DNA from: Brachypterus glaber
Lineage: Eukaryota; Arthropoda; Insecta; Coleoptera; Kateretidae
Assembly: GCA_958510825.1 (NCBI GenBank)
Contig: OY294044.1
Coordinates: forward strand, 40,460,791 to 40,524,790
Direction of reading: 5' to 3'
Length of the DNA: 64,000 nt
Both the position numbers and the translations under genes were made by a program. Below, piece by piece: positions 54,630-64,000 of the stretch. The notes under the pieces are model-generated. The model saw only the letters and a list, made by a program, of their open reading frames with translations. It was not told where the DNA came from and made no database searches. How positions within the stretch are numbered: the stretch's first letter is position 1; every line of letters starts with the position of its first letter.

Positions 54630-55811
54630 TGTGGTGTGACGCAATCCATTTTAGTTAAAAACTGTTTATTTTCTATATGGATTGCTAAACATTATTTGTT
54701 TCCGAAAATGTAAGAATTAGTTGAAAGTGCCGAATTACAATTTTTATAACACCCTGTAGTAGCGGCATAGTTAAGTACTTCATAAATCACGTATGGCGGA
54801 ATGATTATTGTGACACTACTGAGGAGAGCGCTTTTTAATTTACTGCGCTGACTGATCTAGATGCGGTGATCTCTTTGTGATTCATGCTTTTCAACATTAA
54901 ATCAATGCCAAAGAAATGTCCAGTTTGGTTATTAATGTTGACGTGAATTATAACGAATTGCTCTCGATTTGTTTGTCGGTGTAGTTAAACTAAAAGGTTT
55001 TGGCAATTAAATTTATATTTATGCGAATATAGGGTATAAAAGCTCAGATTTTTAGTTGAAAAGGAACAGATATTTCGCGAGTACGGTCACGATAGTTTGC
55101 TCCGCTATCATTAATATATTTTAAATAATAAATTCAGTGAGTGAACCAATGTTTAAAAAATGTAAGTGTAATTATGGACATTTAATAACTTGCATTTTTT
55201 ATCGGGATAGAAATTTAATGGAACTTTAATATTCGAATTTAGACTTTTTATCGGGGTGATTTTAATTTAATGAACTTTTAATAAACTTTTAATAAATCTT
55301 AAATAAACTTTGTAATAATCATGGACTAAAATTAAATGGGAATAATGGAACTTTTATTGTGTCGCGAAGGGTTTTTTATACATTTGAAATAGTTGAAATT
55401 TCTATATTGGAGTCATGACGCTGAAAATCTATTGGTTATAGTTAGGCTAAAATTATGTTAATTAGATTAGGATTTTGAAAGGAAAGCTGCAGGATCGATT
55501 GATCGAAATTATGGATTTTAATTATATTTTAATAAAACTTTATTAGCTTACAAAATCTTACTTTTACTTTGACTCTCGTTACCGAACAAAAGCTCCCTAA
55601 AAATTGGTTAATATGATTTTTATTTATTACCCGATGGTATATAGATCTAAACAGATTGTAGTTACCAGTCATTAGTGTCAAGTGGTTAAGGCCATAAAAC
55701 ACTTGTCGAAGTGCTACCATTCAGGCGGCACCAGCTGGTAAATTAAGATTTGGCAGAGGAATAATATATTAAACAAAGGAATTAAATTATAAGAAAAGTC
55801 ATATTACCACA
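54630..55811 (+). repeat. Outer gypsy 3' LTR
   Basis: 1182 bp, the same length as the 5' LTR with two differences seen by eye. Confidence 0.95.
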
Positions 55812-55845
55812 CCCGATGCAACTAAAATGGTGTCGGCAAATTTTT
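55812..55845. mobile_element. Separated end of the fold-back element
   Basis: CAACTAAAATGGTGTCGGCA matches, with changes, the reverse complement of the left end of the fold-back element (TGCCGGGTACCTTTTAGTCG, about 36031-36050). It shows where the gypsy element landed. Confidence 0.6.
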
Positions 55846-57053
55846 GAGTGTTGAGCAGTGTTATCGTACAGTGTGATATTGGTAAACTGTGCAGTTTCGG
55901 TCTAACAACATCACTTATAATACTGATCAAAATAAAAAAAAATCCTGTCCTCAGAAAAGGTACCTTGAGTTATTTTTTTATTGCTATTTTAAATAATTTT
56001 CCAGTGTAAAAATTAAGTTTTCAAATATATTCGTGTTAACACAGTTTTGTATGTAATTTTAGTATAAATATTATTTAAAGTTAAGCTTTAAAACCCAGAA
56101 ATGCAATTTAATTTATTTAAATTAAAATTCTATGTTATTAATATTCCCTACATTTTTTAACAAAATTTAATTAAAATGGAAAATTTTAAATTAAAAATAA
56201 TTTTCTGTAATTTTATTACAAAACTATGACTATGTTATTTAATTAAAGTTTTTTTGAAATTAAAAATGTTTTTAATTAAAATTTTATATTTATTAAATAA
56301 TTAAACTCAATATTTTAAGATTTGTTAGCTATAATTTAATTTTTTAATTTACTGTACTCTCCAATAATAAGTAGGGTCGTTAACCTCGCCAAAATATACC
56401 GCGCTCTACTTATCAGCATCTATAATTTTAGACAGCTAACCTTTATCATCTGTAACATCTATAATCTATAATCTGTATGAAAAGTTTTATTTTTCGCATC
56501 AGTGCGAAAAGTAAAATAGTCGACTTTGATTGATTGATTGATATTAAAACCTACCTCAAATTTGTTATGAAAAATAAAAAGTTATTTATTAAAATAGCTA
56601 TAATATATGCACGAAAACTGAACTGATAGAAAAATAGCGCAATTAATATTGTAATTAGGTTATAGTATATAACAATAAATAGGTGTATATGCGCCAACCA
56701 CTATATATTGCATAGAATACAACAACAAAAAGTAACAAACTGTTAACCGTTCAGGTTTTTTCTTTGTCGTTCAGGGAGGCTAGCAGAGCCTGGTAGGAAG
56801 AGACGTTGAAATGTGACGGACTGCATACAACAAAGAAAGAGAAGCTATTAGGAGGAAGAAAGATAGGCGGTACGCCTACCTAACAACTGGTGAATTCAGC
56901 CGCGTGGTTTGGCCTTCCGTATTTAAAAACTCACGTCTCTTCCTACGTTTGACGAGCTGTGATGTGGGTGTTCTGTAATTTTAAATTTATTTATGTATAC
57001 ATGGAAACTACATATCACATGTAATTACAGGTACATGTGCACTGTACATTATA
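55846..57053. other. AT-rich stretch, nothing recognised
   Basis: A short hairpin-forming TTTTTCGCATCAGTGCGAAAAG lies near 56490. A less AT-rich stretch (56740-56960) with GGAAGAGACG / CGTCTCTTCC ends is faintly palindromic. No gene seen. Confidence 0.4.
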
Positions 57054-57748
57054 CAGGGTGGCCCATAAGTCACTTTATTATTTAAAAATTAATTAACTTT
57101 TTTGTTTTTCATTTTTTTTATTTATTTCTTTTACATTACAGAGTACAGAAAATGGAAATGTTTTTTAACTATGTATGAAAGATCTTGTCTTTTAAATGGC
57201 GCCCATTTTCCGCTTTGCAAGGACAGGCTCTTTTCACGACATTTTCCGTGACGACTCCTAACATGCCTGGCTTAACTTGCTGAATAGTCCTGGGCTTGTT
57301 GACATACACCCGATCTTTCAGATAGCCCTGAAGAAAAAAGTCCGGTGCTGGCAAATCGGGCGATCGTGAAGGAAAATGAAAATCCGAACTTCGCGAAATT
57401 ACTCGCTCTTCGAAAATCTGTCTTAAAAGCTGCACTTTTTCTCTGGCCACATGGGCAGTTGCCCCATCTTGCTGACACCATGTCTCTGGCATATCCTCCA
57501 CTGCACGTTGATGCATGGCCCTAGCTGGAGCCATACATTTTAAGAGCCGTCATGAAAAATGACTTGAAAAAAGCCCGTACTTGCAAAGCGGAAAATGGAC
57601 TTCATGTAAAAGACATGATTTTCCAAACATAATTCAAATTTTTTTCCATTTCCTGTACTCTATATTGTAAAAGAAATAAATGAAAAAAATTGACAAACAA
57701 AAAAGTTATTTAATTTTTAAATGGAAAAGTGACTTATGGGCCACCCTG
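57054..57748. mobile_element. Deleted mariner-type element, 695 bp
   Basis: Ends CAGGGTGGCCCATAAGTCAC and its reverse complement, flanked by TA (57052-57053, 57749-57750). Inverted similarity continues far inward (for example TTGCAAAGCGGAAAATGG near 57582 against CCATTTTCCGCTTTGCAAG near 57207). Only the 3' part of the transposase gene remains. Confidence 0.85.
57169..57534 (-). pseudogene. Mariner-type transposase C-terminal half (DDE_3)
   Basis: Minus-strand frame of 121 codons. WCQQDGATAHVAREKVQLL carries the second catalytic Asp. FPSRSPDLPAPDFFLQGYL contains the conserved SPDL box followed by the third acidic position. KDRVYVNKPRTIQQVK and VVKRACPCKAENGRHLKD end the protein as in insect transposases of this type. 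The N-terminal half and the first Asp are missing, so it cannot act. Host element ends are intact and could be moved by a related enzyme. Confidence 0.85.
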
Positions 57749-58362
57749 TACATGCTTATAGTTGGGTATACTTATGCACATAAAAATTTTAGCCCAAAAT
57801 GCCTACTTTCAATATTTTGGTAAAACATTTATTAGAATCAGCTGATTGTCGCCATCTTTATTAATAAACCTTCCTCAAAATCGCTATATTCCTAACAAGT
57901 GCGGAAAGAGACTCTTTTCCGCACTCGATTCCATCTGCCTGAACGACACGTAGCGGAGTTCAGGCAAGCGATCGAGTGCTGAAAAGCCTCTTTACGCATG
58001 CATTAGGAAAAATATTTTTCCTACTAGAGGAGTTAAAATAAAATATGCTTTTATATTTTATTAAATAAACCTTATTTTAATATTTTTTTTTTAATAAGAA
58101 AATCGAATAACAGTTAAGAAATTTGAACATTTTTATAATATTATGAATAAATATAATAAGAATGGCAAAACGCAATTAAGAAATTAGACAATATTTATGC
58201 GTGCGGAAAGAGATATCCCTCCGCACGCTCGTAGGAAAAAGTATTTTTCGCCATTGCATCATAAACTGCTATTATTAAACAGTGTTTAATCTTCTTAATC
58301 TACACTTATGGTAAAACATTTTTCTACAATTTAAGGATGCTTAAGCATTTGTATCTTATGTA
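57749..58362. repeat. Non-coding stretch with strong hairpins
   Basis: GTGCGGAAAGAG / CTCTTTTCCGCAC (57900-57925) and a nested stem GCACTCGAT, TGCCTGAAC ... GTTCAGGCA, ATCGAGTGC (57920-57980) lie between CCTAAC and ATTAGG boundaries, so this may be a very small fold-back MITE (57888-58020). A related TGCGGAAAGAG...TCCGCACG hairpin lies near 58201-58226. Confidence 0.6.
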
Positions 58363-61300
58363 TACACGGTGTATTTGAAATAGGGTCGGAAATTTTAACT
58401 GATGATTCTTCATCATAAAATATGACAAAAAGTTCCTATAAACATATGTGTAAAAATGCGTCATAAGGGAGCTACGCCCCTTTGAAAGTGGCTAAAAAAA
58501 TCGGTTTTTATTTAATAACTCAGGAACCCTTTGAGATATATCAACGAAGTTTTGCACGTCAACTAATCCTACCAAGGCCCGTTTTTATGTGTTATTTTCA
58601 TGTACTTATTTCAACCAGGGGTGTGCGAAACGGGGAGGGCTTATCAGTTTTTTGTCCCAAACTTTTTTCTGTGTAACTTTTTTGCAATTTTATTTTTGAA
58701 ATATAATTCCTCAGGTCAAAATACATAAAAAAGGTACTCTTGTTGTAATACTGTAGGATTAACCGTTTTCGAGAAAAATTCATTTGAAGGTGAAATTCTA
58801 CGGTTCGAGGACGAAAAATTAAATACTAACATGTTGAAAACCAAAATTTTAATGATGCAATGTTATTCTACATCAAAAACTAAGAAAAAAACCTCATATA
58901 CAGGTACTTCCAAAAATCAATCCTAATGGAGATATGGTCTCCTAAATATGCACCATTTTTAAAGCGCTATGGTAGCTTTAAAATCGTTTTTTCGACCTAC
59001 ATGTATGGAAATTTTTTTTCTTAGTTTTTGATGTAGAATAACATTGCATCATTAAAATTTTGGTTTTCAACATTTTAGTATTTAATTTTTCGTTCTCGAA
59101 CCGTGGAATTTCACCTTCAAATGAATTTTTCTCGAAAACGGTTAATCCTACAGTATTACAACAAGAGTACCTTTTTATGTATTTTGACCTGAGGAATCAT
59201 ATTTCAAAAATAAAATTGCAAAAAAGTTATACAGAAAAAAGTTTGGGTCAAAAAACTGATAAGCCCCCCCCGTTTCGCACACCCCTGGTTGAAATAAGTA
59301 GATGAAAATAACACATAAAAACGGACCTTGGTAGGATTAGTTGACGTGCAAAACCTCGTTGAGATATCTCAAAGGGTTCCTGAGTTAATAATAAATTAAT
59401 ATAATTTTAAGTTTTTTTTTTTTCTGGTAAATTTTATAAGAACCAGCAAATATGTATCGATTCTAAGAAAATAAGGTATTTTTCACCTCCATGTAGGTTA
59501 TTTGTAAAAGCTCTTAAAAATCTATAACATATGTTAATGTATTTCTACAAGTAGAGTGTTCTAAAATTTAATCGATTCTGTTAGTGGCACTACATACTTT
59601 CCAGAATGCTCTACCGATACACCTAATAAAACAATATTCTACCACTTTTGTTTATAAATAACCGAATTCCAAGATATTCGCAAGAGAAAACTTAAAATTA
59701 CTTTTAACTGCAGTATTTTTTTTTATGCAAAACAATAAACAATAATAAGTATGAAACTTATCTGTTACTACAGTTCCTGTGTTTTATTACATTTTTTATC
59801 CTGCTAACTAGTTAACTTTAGAGATTTTAACAATTAAATTTAAAAAATCGATGATATATAAATTAACAGGTTTAAATAAAAAATTTCGATTAAAATTTTT
59901 TAACTGCCCAATAAAGTTAAACAAAATAATAAATATAAAATGAAATTTACTGAATATATTGTGCAATAAAAGCACTAAAGAATAAAATATCTAAAGCTTA
60001 TTGCTTTGTCGTTAAAGTTCAGCAAACTATTTTACTCTCTAAAAAAAATAAAAAAAGTTTCTCCGTCCATCCGTTTGTTAGTCTGTCTGAGAGTCCGTTC
60101 GTTCGTCTCGAGAACTCATTAAGCTAAAGGCTTCAAATTTGGACCATAGGTTTCTTATCGAAAGTTTTGGGCTAGAATTGTTTTTAGTAAAAATCGGGGT
60201 GTGGTGAGGGGCTAAAATGGGGTAAAAACTGTTTTTAGTATTTCAAAAAAGAAAGTTTATGAAAAAAAATTATTTCTCCTTTTTTGAAACAAAACCTTGG
60301 CCAACAGGGAAAAGTATTCTGCTGCCAACAGTATTTAAATAGGGCTTGTGTATTTAATGCCATCACTAAGTAAAGATTATTATTTTTTATTGTCACTTAT
60401 TATTTTCGTAGGTTTCTAAATACATATATGTATATATACAGGGTGTCCGGAAATAATGTTTGAAAACTTAGGGAGACAGTTCCTAGGACGAAAATAAAAA
60501 AAAAGTTTCTATGAACATGGGTCCAAAAATTCTTATTGACGAAGCTACAGCCCTTCAATATTGGGACCCTAAAGAAGGTTTTTATTTATTATCTCGGGGA
60601 CCCTTTGAGATATAGCAACCAGGTTCTGCACGTAAACTAATATTAATAAGGCTCATGTTCATATGTTATTTTCATGTATTTATTTTAACCAGTGGTGTGC
60701 GAAACGAGGGGGCCTTATCAGGTTATTGTCCAAAACTTTTTTCTGTGTAACTTTTTTGGAATTTTATTTTTTAAATATGATTTCTCAGTTCAAAATACAT
60801 AAAAAAAGGTACTCTTGTTGTAATACTCTAACCGTTTTCGAGAAAAATAAATTTTTAGGTGAAATTTCAGTTTTTGAGGACGAAAAATTAAATACTAAAA
60901 TGTTGAAAACCTATATTTCAATGATGCAGGGGAATGTACATCAAAAATGTACTAATGAAGCTGTGGTCTCCTAAAAATGCACAATTTTTAAAGGGCATCA
61001 TTAAAATTTTGGTTTTCAGCATTTTAGTATTTCATTATTCGTCCTCGAACAGTGAAATGTTCAAATGATTTTTTCTGGAAAACGATTAATCCTCCAGTAT
61101 TACAACAAGAGGGCCTTTTTATGTATTTTGACCTGAGGAATCATGCTTCAGTAATAAAATTACAAAAAAGTTACACAGAAAAAATTTTGGGACAAAAAAC
61201 TTATAAGGCCCCCCCGTTTGGCACATCCCTGGTTAAAATAAGTACCTGAAAATAACATACGAAAATGGGCCTTATTAGGATTAGTTTACATGCAAAACCT

Positions 61301-63083
61301 CCGTTTCGCACACCCCTGGTTGAAATAAGTACATGAAAATAACACATAAAAACGGGCCTTGGTAGGATTAGTTGACGTGCAAAACCTCGTTAATATATCT
61401 CAAAGGGTTCCTGAGATATTAAATAAAAACCGATTTTTTTAGCCACTTTCAAAGGGGCGTAGCTATAAACATATGTCTAAAAATGCATCATAAGGGAGCT
61501 ACGCCCCTTTGAAAGTGGCTAAAAAAATCGGTTTTTATTTAATATCTCAGGAACCCTTTGAGATATATCAACGAGGTTTTGCACGTCAACTAATCCTACC
61601 AAGGCCCGTTTTTATGTGTTATTTTCATGTACTTATTTCAACCAGGGGTGTGCGAAAGGGAGGGGGCTTATCAGTTTTTTGTCCCAAACTTTTTTCTGTG
61701 TTACTTTTTTGCAATTTTATTTTTGAAATATGATTGCTCAGGTCAAAATACATAAAAAAGGTACTCTTATTGTAATACTGCAGGATTAACCGTTTTCGAG
61801 AAAAGTTCATTTGAAGGTGACATTTTACGGTTCGAGGACGAAAAATTAAATACGTACGAAAATAACATACGAAAATGGGCCTTATTAGGATTAGTTTACA
61901 TGCAAAACCTCGTTGCTTTATCTCAAAGGGTTCCTGAGTTATTAAATAAAAACCGATTTTTTTAGCCAATTTCAAAGAGGCGTAGCTCCCTTATGATGCA
62001 TTTTTAGACATATGTTTATAGCTACGCCCCTTTGAAAGTGGCTAAAAAAATCGGTTTTTATTTAATATCTCAGGAACCCTTTGAGATATATTAACGAGGT
62101 TTTGCACGTCAACTAATCCTACCAAGGCCCGTTTTTATGTGTTATTTTCATGTACTTATTTCAACCAGGGGTGTGCGAAACGGAGGGGGCTTATCAGTTT
62201 TTTGTCCCAAACTTTTTTCTGTGTTACTTTTTTGCAATTTTATTTTTGAAATATGATTGCTCAGGTCAAAATACATAAAAAAGGTACTCTTGTTGTAATA
62301 CTGCAGGATTAACCGTTTTCGAGAAAAGTTCATTTGAAGGTGACATTTTACGGTTCGAGGACGAAAAATTAAATACGAAAATGTCGAAAACCAAAATTTT
62401 AATGATGCAATGTTATTCTACATCAAAAAGTAAGAAAAAAGTTTCCATACATGTAGGTCGAAAAAACGCTTTTAAAGCTACCTTTTAAAAATGGTGCATA
62501 TTTAGGAGACCATAGCTCCATTAGGATTGATTTTGGAAGTACCTGTATATGAGGTTTTTTTCTTAGTTTTTAATGTACATTCGCCCCGCATTACTAAAAT
62601 TTTGGTTTTCAACATTTTAGTATTTAATTTTTCGTCCTCGAACCGTGGAATTTCACCTTCAAATTAATTTTTCTCGAAAACGGTTAATCCTAGAGTATTA
62701 CAATAAGAGTACCTTTTTTATGTATTTTGACCTGAGGAATCATATTTCAAAAATAAAATTGCAAAAAAGTAACACACTAAAAAGTTTGGGACAAAAAACT
62801 GATAAGCCCCCTCCGTTTCGCACACCCCTGGTTGAAATAAGTACATGAAAATAACACATAAAAACGGGCCTTGGTAGGATTAGTTGACGTGCAAAACCTC
62901 GTTGATATATCTCAAAGGGTTCCTGAGATATTAAATAAAAACCGATTTTTTTAGCCACTTTCAAAGGGGCGTAGCTCCCTTATGACGCATTTTTAGACAT
63001 ATGTTTATAAGAACTTTTTGTCATATTTTATGATGTAGAATCATCTGTTAAAATTTCCGACGCTATTTCAAATACACCGTGTA
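58363..63083. repeat. Array of one repeat family in alternating orientation
   Basis: Bounded by TACACGGTGTATTTGAAAT (58363) and its reverse complement (63083). Units contain the phrases AAAGTGGCTAAAAAAATCGG, AACCCTTTGAGATATATCAA, GTTTTGCACGTCAACTAATC, AGGGGTGTGCGAAACGG and AACCGTTTTCGAGAAAA. Orientation changes at about 58990 (+ to -), 60434 (+), 60990 (-), 61466 (+), 61856 (-), 62020 (+) and 62470 (-). Several units are truncated at the GCTATAAACATATG edge. The open frames in it repeat in both orientations and carry stops at the unit ends, so they are not genes. Confidence 0.85.
59400..60433. other. Unrelated insert within the repeat array
   Basis: AT-rich DNA without a gene. The part at 60055-60300 (TCCGTCCATCCGTTTGTTAG, CGAGAACTCATTAAGC) resembles 63095-63240 (GGTCGGTCTATCTGTCC, AACTCAAGAACGC) and is probably another dispersed repeat. 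Confidence 0.5.
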
Positions 63084-64000
63084 TGTATGGACACTATGCA
63101 GTAAGAAAACTTATTAAATATGTCGGTCGGTCTATCTGTCCATGATATTTGTGACCACGATAACTCAAGAACGCTTTGTTCTAAGCTGGGTTTGTATTTG
63201 GTAAAATTCGTGGTGGGATAAGAAGGTAAAATAGGATAATAATTTTTTTTAAAACGGTTTTTTTTTGTTTGTTTTGACAAAATATATATATTTTTTTTTT
63301 TTGAAAAAAAAACTTTTTTTTTCAGTTTTATTTTTTTCGTTTTCCAAATGTTTTAATGAACCTAGACCTACAGTATAATGTTGTTGGCAGCAATTTTTTA
63401 TGTTGTTATAGAATAATTTATTGTTCTTTTAACCAAAATATACCATAAAATAGCTTACCTATAATTTTATACCCATAAACCGCTTTAACAAGGTTTATAC
63501 AATAACACAATATTTTTTATATTGCGCAGTTAGACTGGCAAATATTTTTAATTACACTTTGAAGTTTTAGGCTATGCAGTCTTCAACTGACAAGCAGAAT
63601 CCTGCTTAAGAACGTTAATAAAAGTTCGCTTAATTAACTCTATCTGTAACAGGTTCTTTATTCATAACAAAAAGTTATTGATCCCTTGTTTAATAGTTAG
63701 CACCACAAATAATGACATGACAAAAACGGTTCATGCCATAAATGGGACCGTAATTTATAACATAATTTTAACTGGTAATTATTTTTGTTTAATTAGTTTG
63801 TTTTTAAACTTTAAAATTCATACAACATTAATCCATAATTAAAAAAATATGATATTTATTATCAACAATTCTTGTTTATTAGTAAAAAAGCATGCGATTT
63901 AGTGAATGCAGGTACTTTAACTAGCATCTAGATCGAATTACTGTATTTCTTTATATTTAAATCTAAATAAAGTAAAAATTTGCCTTTTTACTCTCCTTAT
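63084..64000. other. Non-coding end of the window
   Basis: Contains the partner of the 60055-60300 repeat at its start. The rest is AT-rich with nothing recognised. Confidence 0.4.

Larger units (their letters stand above)
36977..55811 (+). mobile_element. Ty3/gypsy retrotransposon with a nested LTR element
   Basis: LTRs of 1182 bp at both ends, with gag, protease, RT-RNase H and integrase between. The domain order, with integrase after RNase H, places it in Ty3/gypsy. The flanking tetramers CCAG (36973-36976) and CCCG (55812-55815) agree at three of four positions, compatible with a mutated 4-bp duplication in the fold-back element. Integrase is split by the element at 42610-52308. Confidence 0.9.

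Noticed and set aside
58482..62964. Repeated short open frames starting MKVAKKIGFYLI or ending FRTPLVEIS
   Set aside because: They occur many times in both orientations, are complementary readings of the same repeat, and lack any domain. They are products of a non-coding repeat.

Overview
This window is AT-rich eukaryotic DNA made almost entirely of transposable elements, most likely from an arthropod. Several families found together point that way: BEL/Pao gag (DUF1759 type), Ty3/gypsy LTR elements, a DIRS element, a Penelope element with a GIY-YIG nuclease, a zinc-finger non-LTR element with a restriction-like endonuclease, jockey/CR1-type LINEs, and mariner, Harbinger and hAT derivatives. 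An insect, possibly a beetle, is a reasonable guess, but nothing here fixes the species. I see no convincing host gene, tRNA, rRNA or CRISPR array.

Layout: 0-1.1 kb holds a BEL/Pao gag remnant abutting an antisense mariner-type transposase remnant. 1.6-5.1 kb is a large diverged palindrome. Both arms carry part of a spliced protein gene of unrecognised family, broken by the same hAT-like MITE with 8-bp target duplications. 6.2-9.2 kb holds a CACTAAGT-rich MITE and a 1474-bp solo LTR inside an older repeat. 9.8-11.8 kb is a decayed LINE carrying its own MITE. 14.8-17.9 kb is a nearly intact non-LTR retrotransposon (C2H2 finger, RT, zinc knuckle, restriction-like endonuclease) broken by one apparent indel in an A-run. 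18.3-24.9 kb is an old LINE split by a 4.5-kb DIRS element (gag, RT, RNase H, tyrosine recombinase). 25.3-29.0 kb holds a possible Harbinger transposase scrap, a TAA-flanked MITE, a fold-back element abutting it and two hAT-like repeats. 29.4-31.7 kb is a Penelope element with an inverted copy of its own 3' end at its left side. 32.3-36.9 kb holds a Tc1-like MITE, LINE scraps, minisatellites and a second fold-back element.

36977-55811 is the largest structure, a Ty3/gypsy element inserted in that fold-back element. Its integrase is split by a second, 9.7-kb LTR element (42610-52308) flanked by the 4-bp duplication AGAT. The inner element keeps gag and protease but has lost RT, RNase H and the integrase core, so its protease frame runs straight into an integrase C-terminal tail. 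The outer LTRs differ at 2 positions, whereas the inner LTRs, which must have been inserted later, differ at about 14. 57-63 kb holds a deleted mariner element and a 4.7-kb array of one repeat family in alternating orientation.

Nothing suggests the genes work together as one pathway. The order of events is readable: LINEs and fold-back repeats are oldest, DIRS, Penelope and the solo LTR came later, and the nested gypsy pair and the endonuclease-bearing non-LTR element are among the youngest. All alignments and counts were made by eye.
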